Shown: positions 46,858 to 54,335, counted from the first letter of the stretch. The stretch: 64,000 bases of DNA from Akkermansia muciniphila (GCF_030848305.1 NZ_CP114598.1:2418001-2482000), one strand, 5' to 3'. Made by a program: numbers and translations. Notes: a model not told the origin generated them from the letters alone.

Positions 46858-47308
46858 CTGTCACCGTCTCACTATTGCCGCCCACCTTCAAACTCTGATC
46901 ACCCAACAACCCGAAAATAGCCTCCGCCAACGTAGGGCCCCCAACATGCACCTCAGACGGCGCATTATGCCCGGCCATCTCATTATCAATCTTAATCGCA
47001 GTCATCACCTCCTGCACAGTAGGGACGGAATCAAACAGCCCCAAATCCACGCCCACCTCCCCGCGCACCAGCTTCGCCAAAAACCTCCTCTTCTCCTTTG
47101 CGCTCAGGGCATACCCATCATCAAGCTCTGCTCTCAACCTCTTCAGCTCCTCCTGAATGTGCGGCTCCCTCATCTTGCGGCTCGCTCCTGCGCTCGCGCT
47201 CGCATCATCACCGGGATTCCACACAACCGCATAAGCCGCGCGGGGAGTAAAACTCTCCCACACAACCATCTTGCAAAACTCATCTTCCTTATCGCTTAAC
47301 TTCTTCAT
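46847..47308 (-). CDS. Terminase small subunit-like protein
   Basis: 153 residues. KLSDKEDEFCKMVVWESFTPRAAYAVVWNP is a typical small-terminase N-terminal DNA-binding region, followed by HIQEELKRLRAELDDGYALSAKEKRRFLAKLVRGEV. It recognises phage DNA for packaging. Overlaps both the winged-helix gene (20 nt) and the large subunit gene (11 nt). Confidence 0.75.
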   Translation of the reverse strand: MKKLSDKEDEFCKMVVWESFTPRAAYAVVWNPGDDASASAGASRKMREPHIQEELKRLRAELDDGYALSAKEKRRFLAKLVRGEVGVDLGLFDSVPTVQEVMTAIKIDNEMAGHNAPSEVHVGGPTLAEAIFGLLGDQSLKVGGNSETVTDGE

Positions 47309-47660
47309 CTTGCATCCTTAACCTTAATCTTGCAAACCTGCCCTCTATCACCCTCCTCCCCTCCGCGCTCGCCGCATACGTCACGCAGGGCCTCTGCCCC
47401 TTGACCTCCAGCAGCCCCATCCTCCGCAACCTTGCCAGCGCATTGGAAACAGACTGGCTATTCCGCGCCCGGCACCACGCCACTACCCCTCTGCACTCAA
47501 CCTCTCCCAGCTCCCCCACCGCCATCAGAACCAGAAAATCCAGCGGCGTCATCTCCAGCTCCCCAAAACACACCGCTCTCACCGTCGCCGCCACCAAACG
47601 ATACATCTTCATCGCCGTTGTGGCAACGGCCTGAACGGGCGGCCCTCCACATGGCCGCAT
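47289..47660 (-). CDS. Winged-helix (MarR-like) protein preceding terminase
   Basis: 123 residues: helix VAATVRAVCFGELEMTPLDFLVLMAVGELG, recognition helix SQSVSNALARLRRMGLLEVKG and wing QRPCVTYAASAEGRRVIE. It may control late genes or assist packaging. ATG 47660 is preceded closely by GGAGGAGG; an ATG at 47612 is an alternative. Counterpart at 10682-10981, also paired with a small terminase. Confidence 0.65.
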   Translation of the reverse strand: MRPCGGPPVQAVATTAMKMYRLVAATVRAVCFGELEMTPLDFLVLMAVGELGEVECRGVVAWCRARNSQSVSNALARLRRMGLLEVKGQRPCVTYAASAEGRRVIEGRFARLRLRMQDEEVKR

Positions 47661-47713
47661 CCTCCTCCGTTCAAACCATCACATACGCATTAACGCTTCA
47701 ACCGCCCGCCGCT

Positions 47714-48166
47714 TCAGGCAACCTCAACCTCCACCCCGAACACCCCGGCCACAATCGTCTTGTACCGGTCAATGCCCGTCTCCGTAGGCTGAACCTGAAT
47801 ATATCCGTTATCAGACTTCACATACTCCAGCAAGCCCAAATCAATCAGAGCATGCGCATCACGGATAAACAGCGTATTCCACGGCTGACGGAACAAACAC
47901 CACTTCTCGCACACCTCCACCAGCAGCTTCAGCCGTTCCCCGTGGTACTTCTTGCCCTGCCGTGCCTGTCTCCGTCCAACACGTCCCATACCCGGCGCGC
48001 TAATAACCCCGCGCAGGGCGGCATCATCACCACAACACGCCTCATCAGGCTCACAGCACGGCTCACAAACCATGCTATCGCCATACATGCGCACAACATC
48101 CTCCTGTGTTGCCTTCATGTCCTCACTCTTCCCCACCTTGCTCTTATTTACTGTCTTTTTAGTCAT
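47714..48166 (-). CDS. Hypothetical protein with cysteine cluster and winged-helix-like C-terminus
   Basis: 150 residues. The basic lysine-rich start (MTKKTVNKSKVGKSED) is followed by a cysteine cluster CEPCCEPDEACC that could bind metal, then RQPWNTLFIRDAHALIDLGLLEYVKSDNGYIQVQPTETGIDRYKT, which reads like a small winged helix. Leader AATATAAATATATT immediately before ATG, without Shine-Dalgarno. The function is unknown. Confidence 0.55.
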   Translation of the reverse strand: MTKKTVNKSKVGKSEDMKATQEDVVRMYGDSMVCEPCCEPDEACCGDDAALRGVISAPGMGRVGRRQARQGKKYHGERLKLLVEVCEKWCLFRQPWNTLFIRDAHALIDLGLLEYVKSDNGYIQVQPTETGIDRYKTIVAGVFGVEVEVA

Positions 48167-48201
48167 AATATATTTATATTATTATGTTTATTTCTGTTTT
48201 T

Positions 48202-48219
48202 CCGGAACACCCGTTCCGG
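48202..48219. other. Short hairpin between helicase-loader and 150-aa genes
   Basis: CCGGAAC-ACCC-GTTCCGG, perfect 7-bp stem, with no T-run on either side. It could be an RNA processing or regulatory site at the early/late boundary. Confidence 0.35.
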
Positions 48220-48227
48220 GAAATCTG

Positions 48228-48932
48228 TCACGCACGCCGGAAACTCCGCCAATCGCACCACCTGACCCCTCCGCGATTCTCGCTCCTCCGCTGGATCACA
48301 CGATCCTTCACGCTATCCGGCATGTACCTATTGAAATCATCCGTCGTCCAATTAGCCACAATCACAGTATCTAACTCCGCGTTATATCGTGCATTCACCA
48401 CCTCCTCAAAAAAATCCAGACTCAAATCCCTGCCTTCCCCCTTGTACCCAATACCACGCTGAAACTCATCCAGCACCAGCAAACTCTTGCGCCGATGCCC
48501 TATCTGTACGGCAAAATCACGCTCAAAACTGCCTCCCAGCCCAATCTTCGCCAGCCTCTCCCGGTACAGGCCATCCCCGCTGAAATACCATGCCCTCTCA
48601 TACCCGCAATCCCGCGCCAGCTTGCAGGCGGACAACGTCTTGCCCGTACCTCTCAGGCCAAGCACCACGGCCAGCATCCCCTTCCCGGCCATCCCCAGCA
48701 GCCAAGCCCTCAACATCCCGGCCTTGCGTTCCGCATCCACGTCCTCCACGGATGCAAACGGAAGCTTCAGCTTGCAATACTGTTCCGGCCAGCCCCACAT
48801 CTTCAGCCGCTTCAACTTGCGGGAAAACACCACATCGGCATCATCAAACATCGTCGGCTCCGCCTCTGCCACATCGTTCTCCACATGCAGCGCAATCCGG
48901 GACAACACATCATCTAAATCATCATTCATCAT
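48228..48932 (-). CDS. DnaC/IstB-like helicase loader ATPase
   Basis: 234 residues of AAA+ type: Walker A GLRGTGKTLSACKLA, Walker B KSLLVLDEFQRG, sensor-like TVIVANWTTDDF and arginine-finger-like PDSVKDRVIQRRSE. It should load the host replicative helicase at the phage origin. Its ATG overlaps the initiator stop (TAATG), the usual initiator-loader pairing seen in lambda O-P. Confidence 0.85.
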   Translation of the reverse strand: MMNDDLDDVLSRIALHVENDVAEAEPTMFDDADVVFSRKLKRLKMWGWPEQYCKLKLPFASVEDVDAERKAGMLRAWLLGMAGKGMLAVVLGLRGTGKTLSACKLARDCGYERAWYFSGDGLYRERLAKIGLGGSFERDFAVQIGHRRKSLLVLDEFQRGIGYKGEGRDLSLDFFEEVVNARYNAELDTVIVANWTTDDFNRYMPDSVKDRVIQRRSENRGGVRWCDWRSFRRA

Positions 48933-49981
48933 TAAAACCCTTCTGCATCAATCACAATATCCTCTCTCACTCCCTGACCTGCGGCCCGGCCACGGCCCTT
49001 CTGTTCCTCCCGCAACCGCTCCTTCTGCCACTTCCGCGCATTCTCTTGCAGCCAAACCTTCGCCTTATACCTCCAATTCTTCAGCAACCCGCCTCCCGCA
49101 GTCCTCCCGTCCTTGTAATGCTCGTAAAAATCCGTCGCCAGCATCCTCACACGCTCATCTTCCCGTTCTGAGTAATGCAAACCATTCCTCATCTCGGCCA
49201 GCACCTCCTCCACACTCCCCGGCACGTCGAAAGCATACACGCCCGCACACCGCTTCGGCCTTTTTGGCACTACCCCGGCCACCTCCTCCTTAAACGGCAA
49301 ATCACTAGCTCTGAAAACATTAACACTATTTAACAAACCGGCTATCACACCGCCGCGAGAATCTGAAACACCTCCTGATTCGTCAGAATCAGGCACTTGC
49401 GGAGGCGCAGCCTCACCATGATTCACCCCGGAATTCTCCAAATCACCGCCCAAATGGCCCTCCCCCGCACGCGCGCGGCCACGCGCGGATAGGTGCGGGG
49501 GTGTGGGGGAAGAATGGGGGGGCGTGGGGGGGAAAGAGGGGGAGAGGGGGGATGTCTGACAACTGTCTGACATATGTCCGACAACTGACTGACGCTTGTC
49601 TGACAACTGACTGACAGCTGACGGACAACCGTCTGACACGGCATCTCCGAGCCTCGCAACCCTCACAGGAGGAGCCGGAAACTTAGGCTCGCTCCTCTGT
49701 CTCACGCCCCACTCCGTAATCGCCAGATACCGTCCACCCTCTACCTCATACCTCACGACCATCCCGGCAGCCTCCAACTCACACAGGGCCTGTTCCACCT
49801 CATCCACGGACAAATGCACCCGGCAGGAAAAACACTTGCTCAGCACCCACTCAGCGTCCCCGTAAAACCTCCCTGCGCTATCCGCAGCCATCCTCAGCCG
49901 GACATACACACGTTCCCCGGTAGAGCTTAACTCATCCATCTCCACCTCTTGGCACCAGTCTCTTATTTCCCTGCGCGGCAT
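48932..49981 (-). CDS. Phage replication initiator (lambda O / DnaD-like) with origin inside the gene
   Basis: 349 residues. The N-terminus is a winged-helix-type DNA-binding region (VRLRMAADSAGRFYGDAEWVLSKCF, VDEVEQALCELEAAGMVVRYEVEGGRYLAITEWG). The centre (about 113-180) is low complexity, rich in Ser/Gln then Pro, encoded by eight 11-bp DNA repeats and a polypyrimidine tract. The C-terminus (FYEHYKDGRTAGGGLLKNWRYKAKVWLQENARK) is the DnaD/O-type end. Start: the frame opens at a TTG overlapping the methylase stop, but ATG 49981 is preferred. Followed by the helicase loader. Confidence 0.8.
   Translation of the reverse strand: MPRREIRDWCQEVEMDELSSTGERVYVRLRMAADSAGRFYGDAEWVLSKCFSCRVHLSVDEVEQALCELEAAGMVVRYEVEGGRYLAITEWGVRQRSEPKFPAPPVRVARLGDAVSDGCPSAVSQLSDKRQSVVGHMSDSCQTSPLSPSFPPTPPHSSPTPPHLSARGRARAGEGHLGGDLENSGVNHGEAAPPQVPDSDESGGVSDSRGGVIAGLLNSVNVFRASDLPFKEEVAGVVPKRPKRCAGVYAFDVPGSVEEVLAEMRNGLHYSEREDERVRMLATDFYEHYKDGRTAGGGLLKNWRYKAKVWLQENARKWQKERLREEQKGRGRAAGQGVREDIVIDAEGF
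49480..49552. repeat. G-rich polypurine tract next to the iterons
   Basis: The plus strand has runs of 4-7 G separated by short purine-rich spacers (for example GGGGGGGCGTGGGGGGG near 49516-49532), so the minus coding strand is almost all C and T. It can plausibly form a G-quadruplex or melt easily. It encodes the proline/serine linker of the initiator. Confidence 0.7.
49554..49641. repeat. Eight tandem 11-bp iterons, putative phage replication origin
   Basis: Exactly eight consecutive 11-bp units with consensus GTCTGACAACT on the plus strand (units 1 and 5 identical to it; the others differ at 1-5 positions). Eleven is not a multiple of three, so the protein reading frame shifts in every unit and selection must act on the DNA. 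Position inside an initiator gene, next to a loader gene, is as in lambda ori. Confidence 0.8.
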
Positions 49982-49983
49982 CG

Positions 49984-50796
49984 TCAAAAAAGCGTTAATT
50001 GTGGGTTGTAGTTAAGCCACAGGCATTCAATCTTCTTGCCGCCCTGCGTGTCGTGAGAGACCTTGCATTCCTTCCGCCAGCCGGAAAGATGCCTGGAATA
50101 AAGGTCGGAATCATAGCCAGACAGAACAACCTTGCCTTTCAAGGTCTTCAAAAAGACAAGAAGCCGCTCATGGTCCTGTTGGTCGTACTCGTGTTCGTAT
50201 CGTACCTGGTTGCCGCGGGTAGATTGCACATAGGGAGGATCCACGTAATGCAGCGTATCCGGTGAGTCATAGCGAGCCATGACCTGCAGGGCGTCCATGT
50301 TGTTGATCTCGATATTCCGGCTTCGCAGCTCGGCGGCACATTCCCGAACGATTTCGGGATATTCCCTCCATGTTTGAGGATAGGGAGTTGTGCGGAGTAA
50401 GCCGTTGCGCTTGAACCCCGGCTTGTGGATTCCTCCGCCGTAGCTCATCATACTATTGACGGCAAAGCGGAGGGCATCTTCCACGGGGTCTTCCGCAATC
50501 TCAAATGACCGGGCATAGGCCGTTTGAGCGTAGGGCGTCAATTCCAACAAACTGGCCAGCCGTTCGGATTTCTCCGGGTTCCGCAATACCTCGAAGAAAT
50601 TCACCACCCGGTCATAAAGGTCGTTATAGACCTCCATCCAGGCGGGCTGTTTATTCAGCAACACCGCACCGGAACCACCAAAGGGTTCAACGTAGATTTT
50701 ATGAGGCGGGAAAAAGCTGATAATCCAAGGGGCAATGCGGTTTTTGCCTCCAAGATACCGGGCCAGAGCCCTTTTCCGTGGTGCTCTAGTGTTCAT
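49984..50796 (-). CDS. DNA N6-adenine methyltransferase (D12 / Dam family)
   Basis: 270 residues. Motif I region RYLGGKNRIAPWIISFFPP (AdoMet pocket start) with YVEPFGGSGAVLL, catalytic motif DPPYVQST (DPPY), and a central target-recognition part. Methylates adenine in duplex DNA; GATC specificity cannot be told. ATG overlaps the cytosine methylase stop (ATGA). Probably protects phage DNA from host restriction or regulates the switch. Confidence 0.9.
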   Translation of the reverse strand: MNTRAPRKRALARYLGGKNRIAPWIISFFPPHKIYVEPFGGSGAVLLNKQPAWMEVYNDLYDRVVNFFEVLRNPEKSERLASLLELTPYAQTAYARSFEIAEDPVEDALRFAVNSMMSYGGGIHKPGFKRNGLLRTTPYPQTWREYPEIVRECAAELRSRNIEINNMDALQVMARYDSPDTLHYVDPPYVQSTRGNQVRYEHEYDQQDHERLLVFLKTLKGKVVLSGYDSDLYSRHLSGWRKECKVSHDTQGGKKIECLWLNYNPQLTLF

Positions 50797-51808
50797 TCCC
50801 CCTCCTTTCCTTCTTGGAATCTGCCAAGCAAAACCCGGAATGCAGTTGCCGCCACTGCAGGAACTTGGCCGTTGCCAATGGCTTTAAGGCGGTCCACTCT
50901 AGCGGCCACCCCATGAGCCACTCGACCCACGTCGGGTTCAGCTGACCACCACTCCCCGCAGTCATTTGTTTCCGCTCGTCCGGCGTGATAATTCCCTTGG
51001 CTTCCAGGTCTTTCATTTTCCGAAAACTCCCCGTCCCCCCGCACATCCCCTTGGTGCGGGGCGTTGGAAACTGTGAAACCACAGTTATCAATTTCTTCCC
51101 TGTTGCCCGGTTGATTTCCTTGCCGCCGCAACTGGCGGTTGGAGTAGGAAACATCCGGACAAATTCGGACAATCCCTGTTGCCTGCTGTTCGGGCCACGT
51201 CTCTTGTGATCCGAGGAAAGGGGACTTGGAAACATCTCCACAAACTCGTGTGGATTTGGCAGCTTGTTGCCCTCCCGAAACTTCTCGCTTCTCTTCTTCC
51301 CGGAGGCAGTTGGCGTTCCGATCCATACCAAGTATCCAGATGCGCTTTCTGACGTGCGGGGCTCCCACATCGTCCGCTCCCAGCACAAGCCATTCCGCAT
51401 CGTACCCGATTTCGGCAAGATCACCGAGGACTCTGGCAAGTCCTCGTCCCACAAGCAGAGGTGAGTTTTCCAGGAATGCGAATTCCGGTCGTACCTCATT
51501 GATAATTCGGTGCATTTCCCGCCAGAGACCGGAGCGGGCGCCGTCAATGCCGGCGCCTTTTCCTGCGGCTGAAATGTCCTGGCACGGGAAGCCTCCAGAT
51601 ACCACGTCAACAAGGCCGCGCCACGGTCGTCCGTCAAAGGTGCGTACGTCATCCCAAACCGGGAAAGGCGGGAGTAAGCCGTCATTCTGTCGGGCGAGCA
51701 GTACGCTTGCGGGATAGGGTTCGAGTTCGACGGCGCAAACGGTGCGGAATCCGAGCAGCGAGCTGCCAAGTATGCCTCCACCAGCGCCCGCGAAAAGATG
51801 TAGCTCAT
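50786..51808 (-). CDS. 340-residue reading frame fully overlapping the cytosine methylase (dual coding)
   Basis: Open for 340 codons in another minus-strand frame, from ATG 51808 (two frame-shifted starts share one Shine-Dalgarno AAGGAGG) to TAG 50786, 7 nt past the methylase stop. The sequence looks protein-like: opening MSYIFSRALVEAY, YSRLSRFGMTYAPLTDDRGAALLTWYLEA, repeated (F)PTPTAS/PTPRT motifs, and an end LNPTWVEWLMGWPLEWTALKPLATAKF. From memory, similar proteins are often annotated as hypothetical in other phages beside cytosine methylases, but I could not check. The spacing from AGGAGG to this ATG is 8 nt, better than the 4 nt to the methylase GTG. A function is not known; it may also be only a preserved shadow of the methylase. 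Confidence 0.5.
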   Translation of the reverse strand: MSYIFSRALVEAYLAARCSDSAPFAPSNSNPIPQAYCSPDRMTAYSRLSRFGMTYAPLTDDRGAALLTWYLEASRARTFQPQEKAPALTAPAPVSGGKCTELSMRYDRNSHSWKTHLCLWDEDLPESSVILPKSGTMRNGLCWERTMWEPRTSESASGYLVWIGTPTASGKKRSEKFREGNKLPNPHEFVEMFPSPLSSDHKRRGPNSRQQGLSEFVRMFPTPTASCGGKEINRATGKKLITVVSQFPTPRTKGMCGGTGSFRKMKDLEAKGIITPDERKQMTAGSGGQLNPTWVEWLMGWPLEWTALKPLATAKFLQWRQLHSGFCLADSKKERRGNEH

Positions 51809-51812
51809 TCAC
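50793..51812 (-). CDS. DNA C5-cytosine methyltransferase
   Basis: 339 residues from GTG 51812. Motif I LHLFAGAGGGILGSSLLG, motif IV VSGGFPCQDISAAGKG with nucleophile C77, motif VI ENSP (ENV in most members), motif VIII-like VGAPHVRKRIWILG, and motif IX/X RVDRLKAIGNGQVPAVAATAF. The target-recognition region is about 170-290. The start at GTG (VNELHLFAGAGGG) is chosen over the upstream ATG at 51875, because the GTG follows AAGGAGG and the family begins there. The GTG overlaps the TGA of the previous gene and lies 4 nt before the ATG of the overlapping frame. Confidence 0.9.
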   Translation of the reverse strand: MNELHLFAGAGGGILGSSLLGFRTVCAVELEPYPASVLLARQNDGLLPPFPVWDDVRTFDGRPWRGLVDVVSGGFPCQDISAAGKGAGIDGARSGLWREMHRIINEVRPEFAFLENSPLLVGRGLARVLGDLAEIGYDAEWLVLGADDVGAPHVRKRIWILGMDRNANCLREEEKREVSGGQQAAKSTRVCGDVSKSPFLGSQETWPEQQATGIVRICPDVSYSNRQLRRQGNQPGNREEIDNCGFTVSNAPHQGDVRGDGEFSENERPGSQGNYHAGRAETNDCGEWWSAEPDVGRVAHGVAARVDRLKAIGNGQVPAVAATAFRVLLGRFQEGKEGE

Positions 51813-52132
51813 TCTCCCTCCTTTCTCGGCTTCCAGTAAACAGGCCATCCCATAGCGGCGCACCCTACACAGCACTTGTACTGTTTTGGGTCGTGCTCAC
51901 AATTCGAGCATCTCCGTCGCATAGGATGCACCCACGCCCTGCACGCGGACCTCTTCTGCCAAGCGTTAAGCACAAGCTCATGTTGATGAGTCTCGTTTCT
52001 GGCTTGCCTTAAAAGTTTTTGGCGAGTTTTCCCGGGCAACGCTTTGACGGTCGATCTGATACCCTTGTGAGTTAAAACAACCTGTTCCCAAGCTCCGCCG
52101 TACTCAAAAAAAGCTTTCTGTTCAGGCGTCAT
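51809..52132 (-). CDS. Small cysteine-rich protein (zinc-ribbon-like)
   Basis: 107 residues. The N-terminal half is helical (MTPEQKAFFEYGGAWEQVVLTHKGIRSTVKALPG). The C-terminal half carries RRRCSNCEHDPKQYKCCVGCAAMGWP, a CxxC...CCxxC arrangement likely to bind zinc. Its TGA overlaps the methylase GTG. Overlaps the ASCH gene by 11 nt. Confidence 0.65.
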   Translation of the reverse strand: MTPEQKAFFEYGGAWEQVVLTHKGIRSTVKALPGKTRQKLLRQARNETHQHELVLNAWQKRSACRAWVHPMRRRCSNCEHDPKQYKCCVGCAAMGWPVYWKPRKEGE

Positions 52133-52703
52133 CTTCTTCCTCCTGTTCTATTTCTTCTGGTTTGAAATCGTCACAGGCCGGATGATCCGAGGGCATTTCT
52201 TCCCACAAGTGACCGGATGCGAGAGACATGCAACAACCGTCCCAGCCGCTCCACAACTGGCATTCAACACACATCTTTGAAGTCAATGACGCTGCCTTTT
52301 CCAAAATAACCGCCTGCTCCGGGCTGATGTACTGCCACGACAGCGGCGGGCGGGTCAGGCCGATGACAGAGAGCGGCACGGCGGCGGGAAGTTTCACGGG
52401 GGCCGTGACTTTCCAGACGCAACAAGGCAGGTAATTCCGCAGGTGCTCTTCCGTCACGCAAGCATTCTTAATGGCCAATTCTAAAATCCCCTTTGGAGGG
52501 TATAGATAAAGTGAAGCAGTGACAACTAAACGACACTTGCCGATGATGGCCCGTTTTCCGTCTTTCCCGGACTCGTAGAGCCACAGTGTGACGGAGTCGC
52601 CTTTGTTGAGGCGTGGCGCATTTTTACGCAGTTCCCATTTCTTTTCGCCGGACAGAATTTTCCCGGAGAAAGGCCGCCTGACGGATAAGAGGATGTTAAT
52701 CAT
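52122..52703 (-). CDS. ASCH-domain protein
   Basis: 193 residues. MINILLSVRRPFSGKILSGEKKWELRKNAPRLNKGDSVTLWLYESG with IIGKCRL is the ASCH/PUA-like opening (conserved K-x2-L-x-GEK-x-ELR). The C-terminal part has a cysteine segment (MCVECQLWSGWDGCC) and an acidic tail (EEIEQEEEDDA). ASCH proteins bind RNA or modified nucleobases. It may act in modified-nucleotide metabolism beside the two methylases. Overlaps the zinc-ribbon gene by 4 nt. Confidence 0.75.
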   Translation of the reverse strand: MINILLSVRRPFSGKILSGEKKWELRKNAPRLNKGDSVTLWLYESGKDGKRAIIGKCRLVVTASLYLYPPKGILELAIKNACVTEEHLRNYLPCCVWKVTAPVKLPAAVPLSVIGLTRPPLSWQYISPEQAVILEKAASLTSKMCVECQLWSGWDGCCMSLASGHLWEEMPSDHPACDDFKPEEIEQEEEDDA

Positions 52704-53059
52704 TGCTGGCCTCCTTTCTGATCAAGCTCCCACGGCCATTGATCCACGTCATCCGGCGTGGCTATCTCTGTATTTCCATTGCAATCCTCAAGATAGATTT
52801 TACAGCGGTCGGTATCTTTGCCAATGACGGTTAAAATATCATCATCAAAATCCAGTTTGAGATTGTCTCCCTGATGTACCCTTAGGAAAGGCGGGAATTT
52901 GGAAACGAATTCTTCGGCGGCTTTCCAAGCTCGATGCGACGACGCTAAAAAAGTTACCCATTCGCAGGATGAGCATCCAACACGGCCCAGCTCTCCAAAT
53001 TTAAGTTCGTAGAAAAATTGCAAAAGTGTTCCGCATAGCGGGCATTTAATATCTTTCAT
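52700..53059 (-). CDS. Zinc-ribbon protein (Lar-like fold)
   Basis: 119 residues. An N-terminal CPLCGTLLQFFYELKFGELGRVGCSSCEWVTFLASSHRAWKAAEEF fits a C-x2-C...C-x2-C ribbon followed by an aromatic helix, the layout of small phage restriction-alleviation (Lar-type) proteins. The rest is beta-rich. Overlaps both neighbouring genes by 4 nt. Anti-restriction function is inferred from layout only. Confidence 0.6.
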   Translation of the reverse strand: MKDIKCPLCGTLLQFFYELKFGELGRVGCSSCEWVTFLASSHRAWKAAEEFVSKFPPFLRVHQGDNLKLDFDDDILTVIGKDTDRCKIYLEDCNGNTEIATPDDVDQWPWELDQKGGQQ

Positions 53060-53670
53060 TTCAATTCTCCGTTAATCGTTAAAACCTTGAACTTAATAAC
53101 CCATACCCACGGATTCATTTTAGATGATCCGGCTCCCTTTAATTTATCCCACAGGGAAAAGTAAGACGTCCGGGCAAAAATGTACCCATTGGATTTCCCT
53201 GAATAATCCTTCCATAAACAGACATCCGTTTCTTCGTCGTGCCAGACGCTTTCAATGCCCTCCATCCGGGCATCCTGCGGTGTAATGTCTAACAGCCGCT
53301 CAATTCTTACTTCTGTAATTTCCAACAAAATCCGCGCCGCTTTCCGGGGCATCTGGCCGTTTTCTTTTACCCACAGTCGATCACCCGCTTTCCCGTAGGG
53401 GCATCTTACCCACGGATTAAAATCATCATCCGGAAATTCCCCGCTTTCGTCATTGGAGACAGCTAGCCATAAACCGGGTTCAACTTCAATGAACTCCTGA
53501 ATCTCCCAGCCTCTTTCTTTCAGGTGCTCCGGGAAATTATTAAACCGGTTCAGGCCGCGCGTGCGGCGCGTCTGGTTCTTGTACTGGCCTGGCATGCTGT
53601 ATTCCTGCAATAGCGCGCAGATCATGTCCCCGCTGAACAGAATGGGCCGTTCTTTCACATTGTTATTCAT
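53056..53670 (-). CDS. Phage ASCH-like protein (KERPILFSG family)
   Basis: 204 residues beginning KERPILFSGDMICALLQEYSM and with KNQTRRTRGLNRF, CPYGKAGDRLWVKEN and TEVRIERLLDITPQDARMEGI, the marks of a widespread phage family with an ASCH/PUA-like fold found in early operons. A second such gene (52122) lies two genes downstream, so the operon carries two distant ASCH proteins. The function is unknown. Confidence 0.75.
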   Translation of the reverse strand: MNNNVKERPILFSGDMICALLQEYSMPGQYKNQTRRTRGLNRFNNFPEHLKERGWEIQEFIEVEPGLWLAVSNDESGEFPDDDFNPWVRCPYGKAGDRLWVKENGQMPRKAARILLEITEVRIERLLDITPQDARMEGIESVWHDEETDVCLWKDYSGKSNGYIFARTSYFSLWDKLKGAGSSKMNPWVWVIKFKVLTINGELK

Positions 53671-54010
53671 GGTCTTGGTTCTTGGTTGTTTCGGAATCTT
53701 CTAAAATTCGGTAAATCCTTCGCAGACTGTACAACGGACGCCCCACCTTCTGGTGCGGTTGCTTCATGGATCGCTTAATCTCTGGATGCTGCTGGGCCGT
53801 CCGGTGAAGCCATGAATCACTACGCCCCAGCACCGCACGGGCCACCTTCGCACTCACCCAATCCTGACCACTTTCCACCTTCACCTGTATTCCCGCAGCC
53901 TTATCCTGCCCGCCTCCCGTTGCAGCCAACCGTTCCACTACTTTCGCGGCCAGCAAATCCAGCACGGCATCCGCAAACAAAATCTTGTTAAAATCATCAG
54001 CCGCAGACAT
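53663..54010 (-). CDS. Helix-turn-helix (excisionase/regulator-like) protein
   Basis: 115 residues from ATG 54010, which follows GGAGG by 5 nt; the frame is open 4 codons further to a TTG. The centre has QDWVSAKVARAVLGRSDSWLHRTAQQHPEI, a helix-turn-helix, and then VGRPLYSLRRIYRILED, typical of MerR/Xis-like DNA-binding proteins. It could be an early regulator or excisionase. Overlaps the ASCH-like gene by 8 nt. Confidence 0.65.
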   Translation of the reverse strand: MSAADDFNKILFADAVLDLLAAKVVERLAATGGGQDKAAGIQVKVESGQDWVSAKVARAVLGRSDSWLHRTAQQHPEIKRSMKQPHQKVGRPLYSLRRIYRILEDSETTKNQDHE

Positions 54011-54335
54011 AAACACCTCCAATCAACACAAAACACGCCACTACCCCTATCCCCCACAACCACCCTCTCACCCGGCAGCACCTCCCCGGAGTACCATACG
54101 CCCGCATGCAAGGCTTGCCACCCCAAGGCAAATCACCCATCCTCACCGGGAGCACCCTTCCTGCGGAGGGAACCAAAGGACACCATGCCCTCTCATCCCT
54201 CCGCAGGCTGGGCTTGATGCTCTCCTCATCCTGCGCCAGAAAATGGCCTCCCGGACAGGGATTAACCCCATGCCAGCCATCATCTTCAATTACACCCATA
54301 TCATTCAGTTGTTGGTTGTTGTTCTTGGCCTCCAC
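53997..54335 (-). CDS. Hypothetical small protein with C-terminal membrane helix
   Basis: 112 residues, basic and proline/cysteine-containing, ending in GWLWGIGVVACFVLIGGVYVCG, a likely membrane helix. The start is uncertain: the frame opens at a GTG (54335), and ATG 54299 is an alternative. Overlaps the helix-turn-helix gene by 14 nt, which argues that it is translated in the operon. Confidence 0.4.
   Translation of the reverse strand: MEAKNNNQQLNDMGVIEDDGWHGVNPCPGGHFLAQDEESIKPSLRRDERAWCPLVPSAGRVLPVRMGDLPWGGKPCMRAYGTPGRCCRVRGWLWGIGVVACFVLIGGVYVCG

Noticed and set aside
49423..49659. Serine/glutamine-rich alternative frames across the iterons
   Set aside because: They arise from the DNA repeat read in other frames; the initiator frame explains the region.
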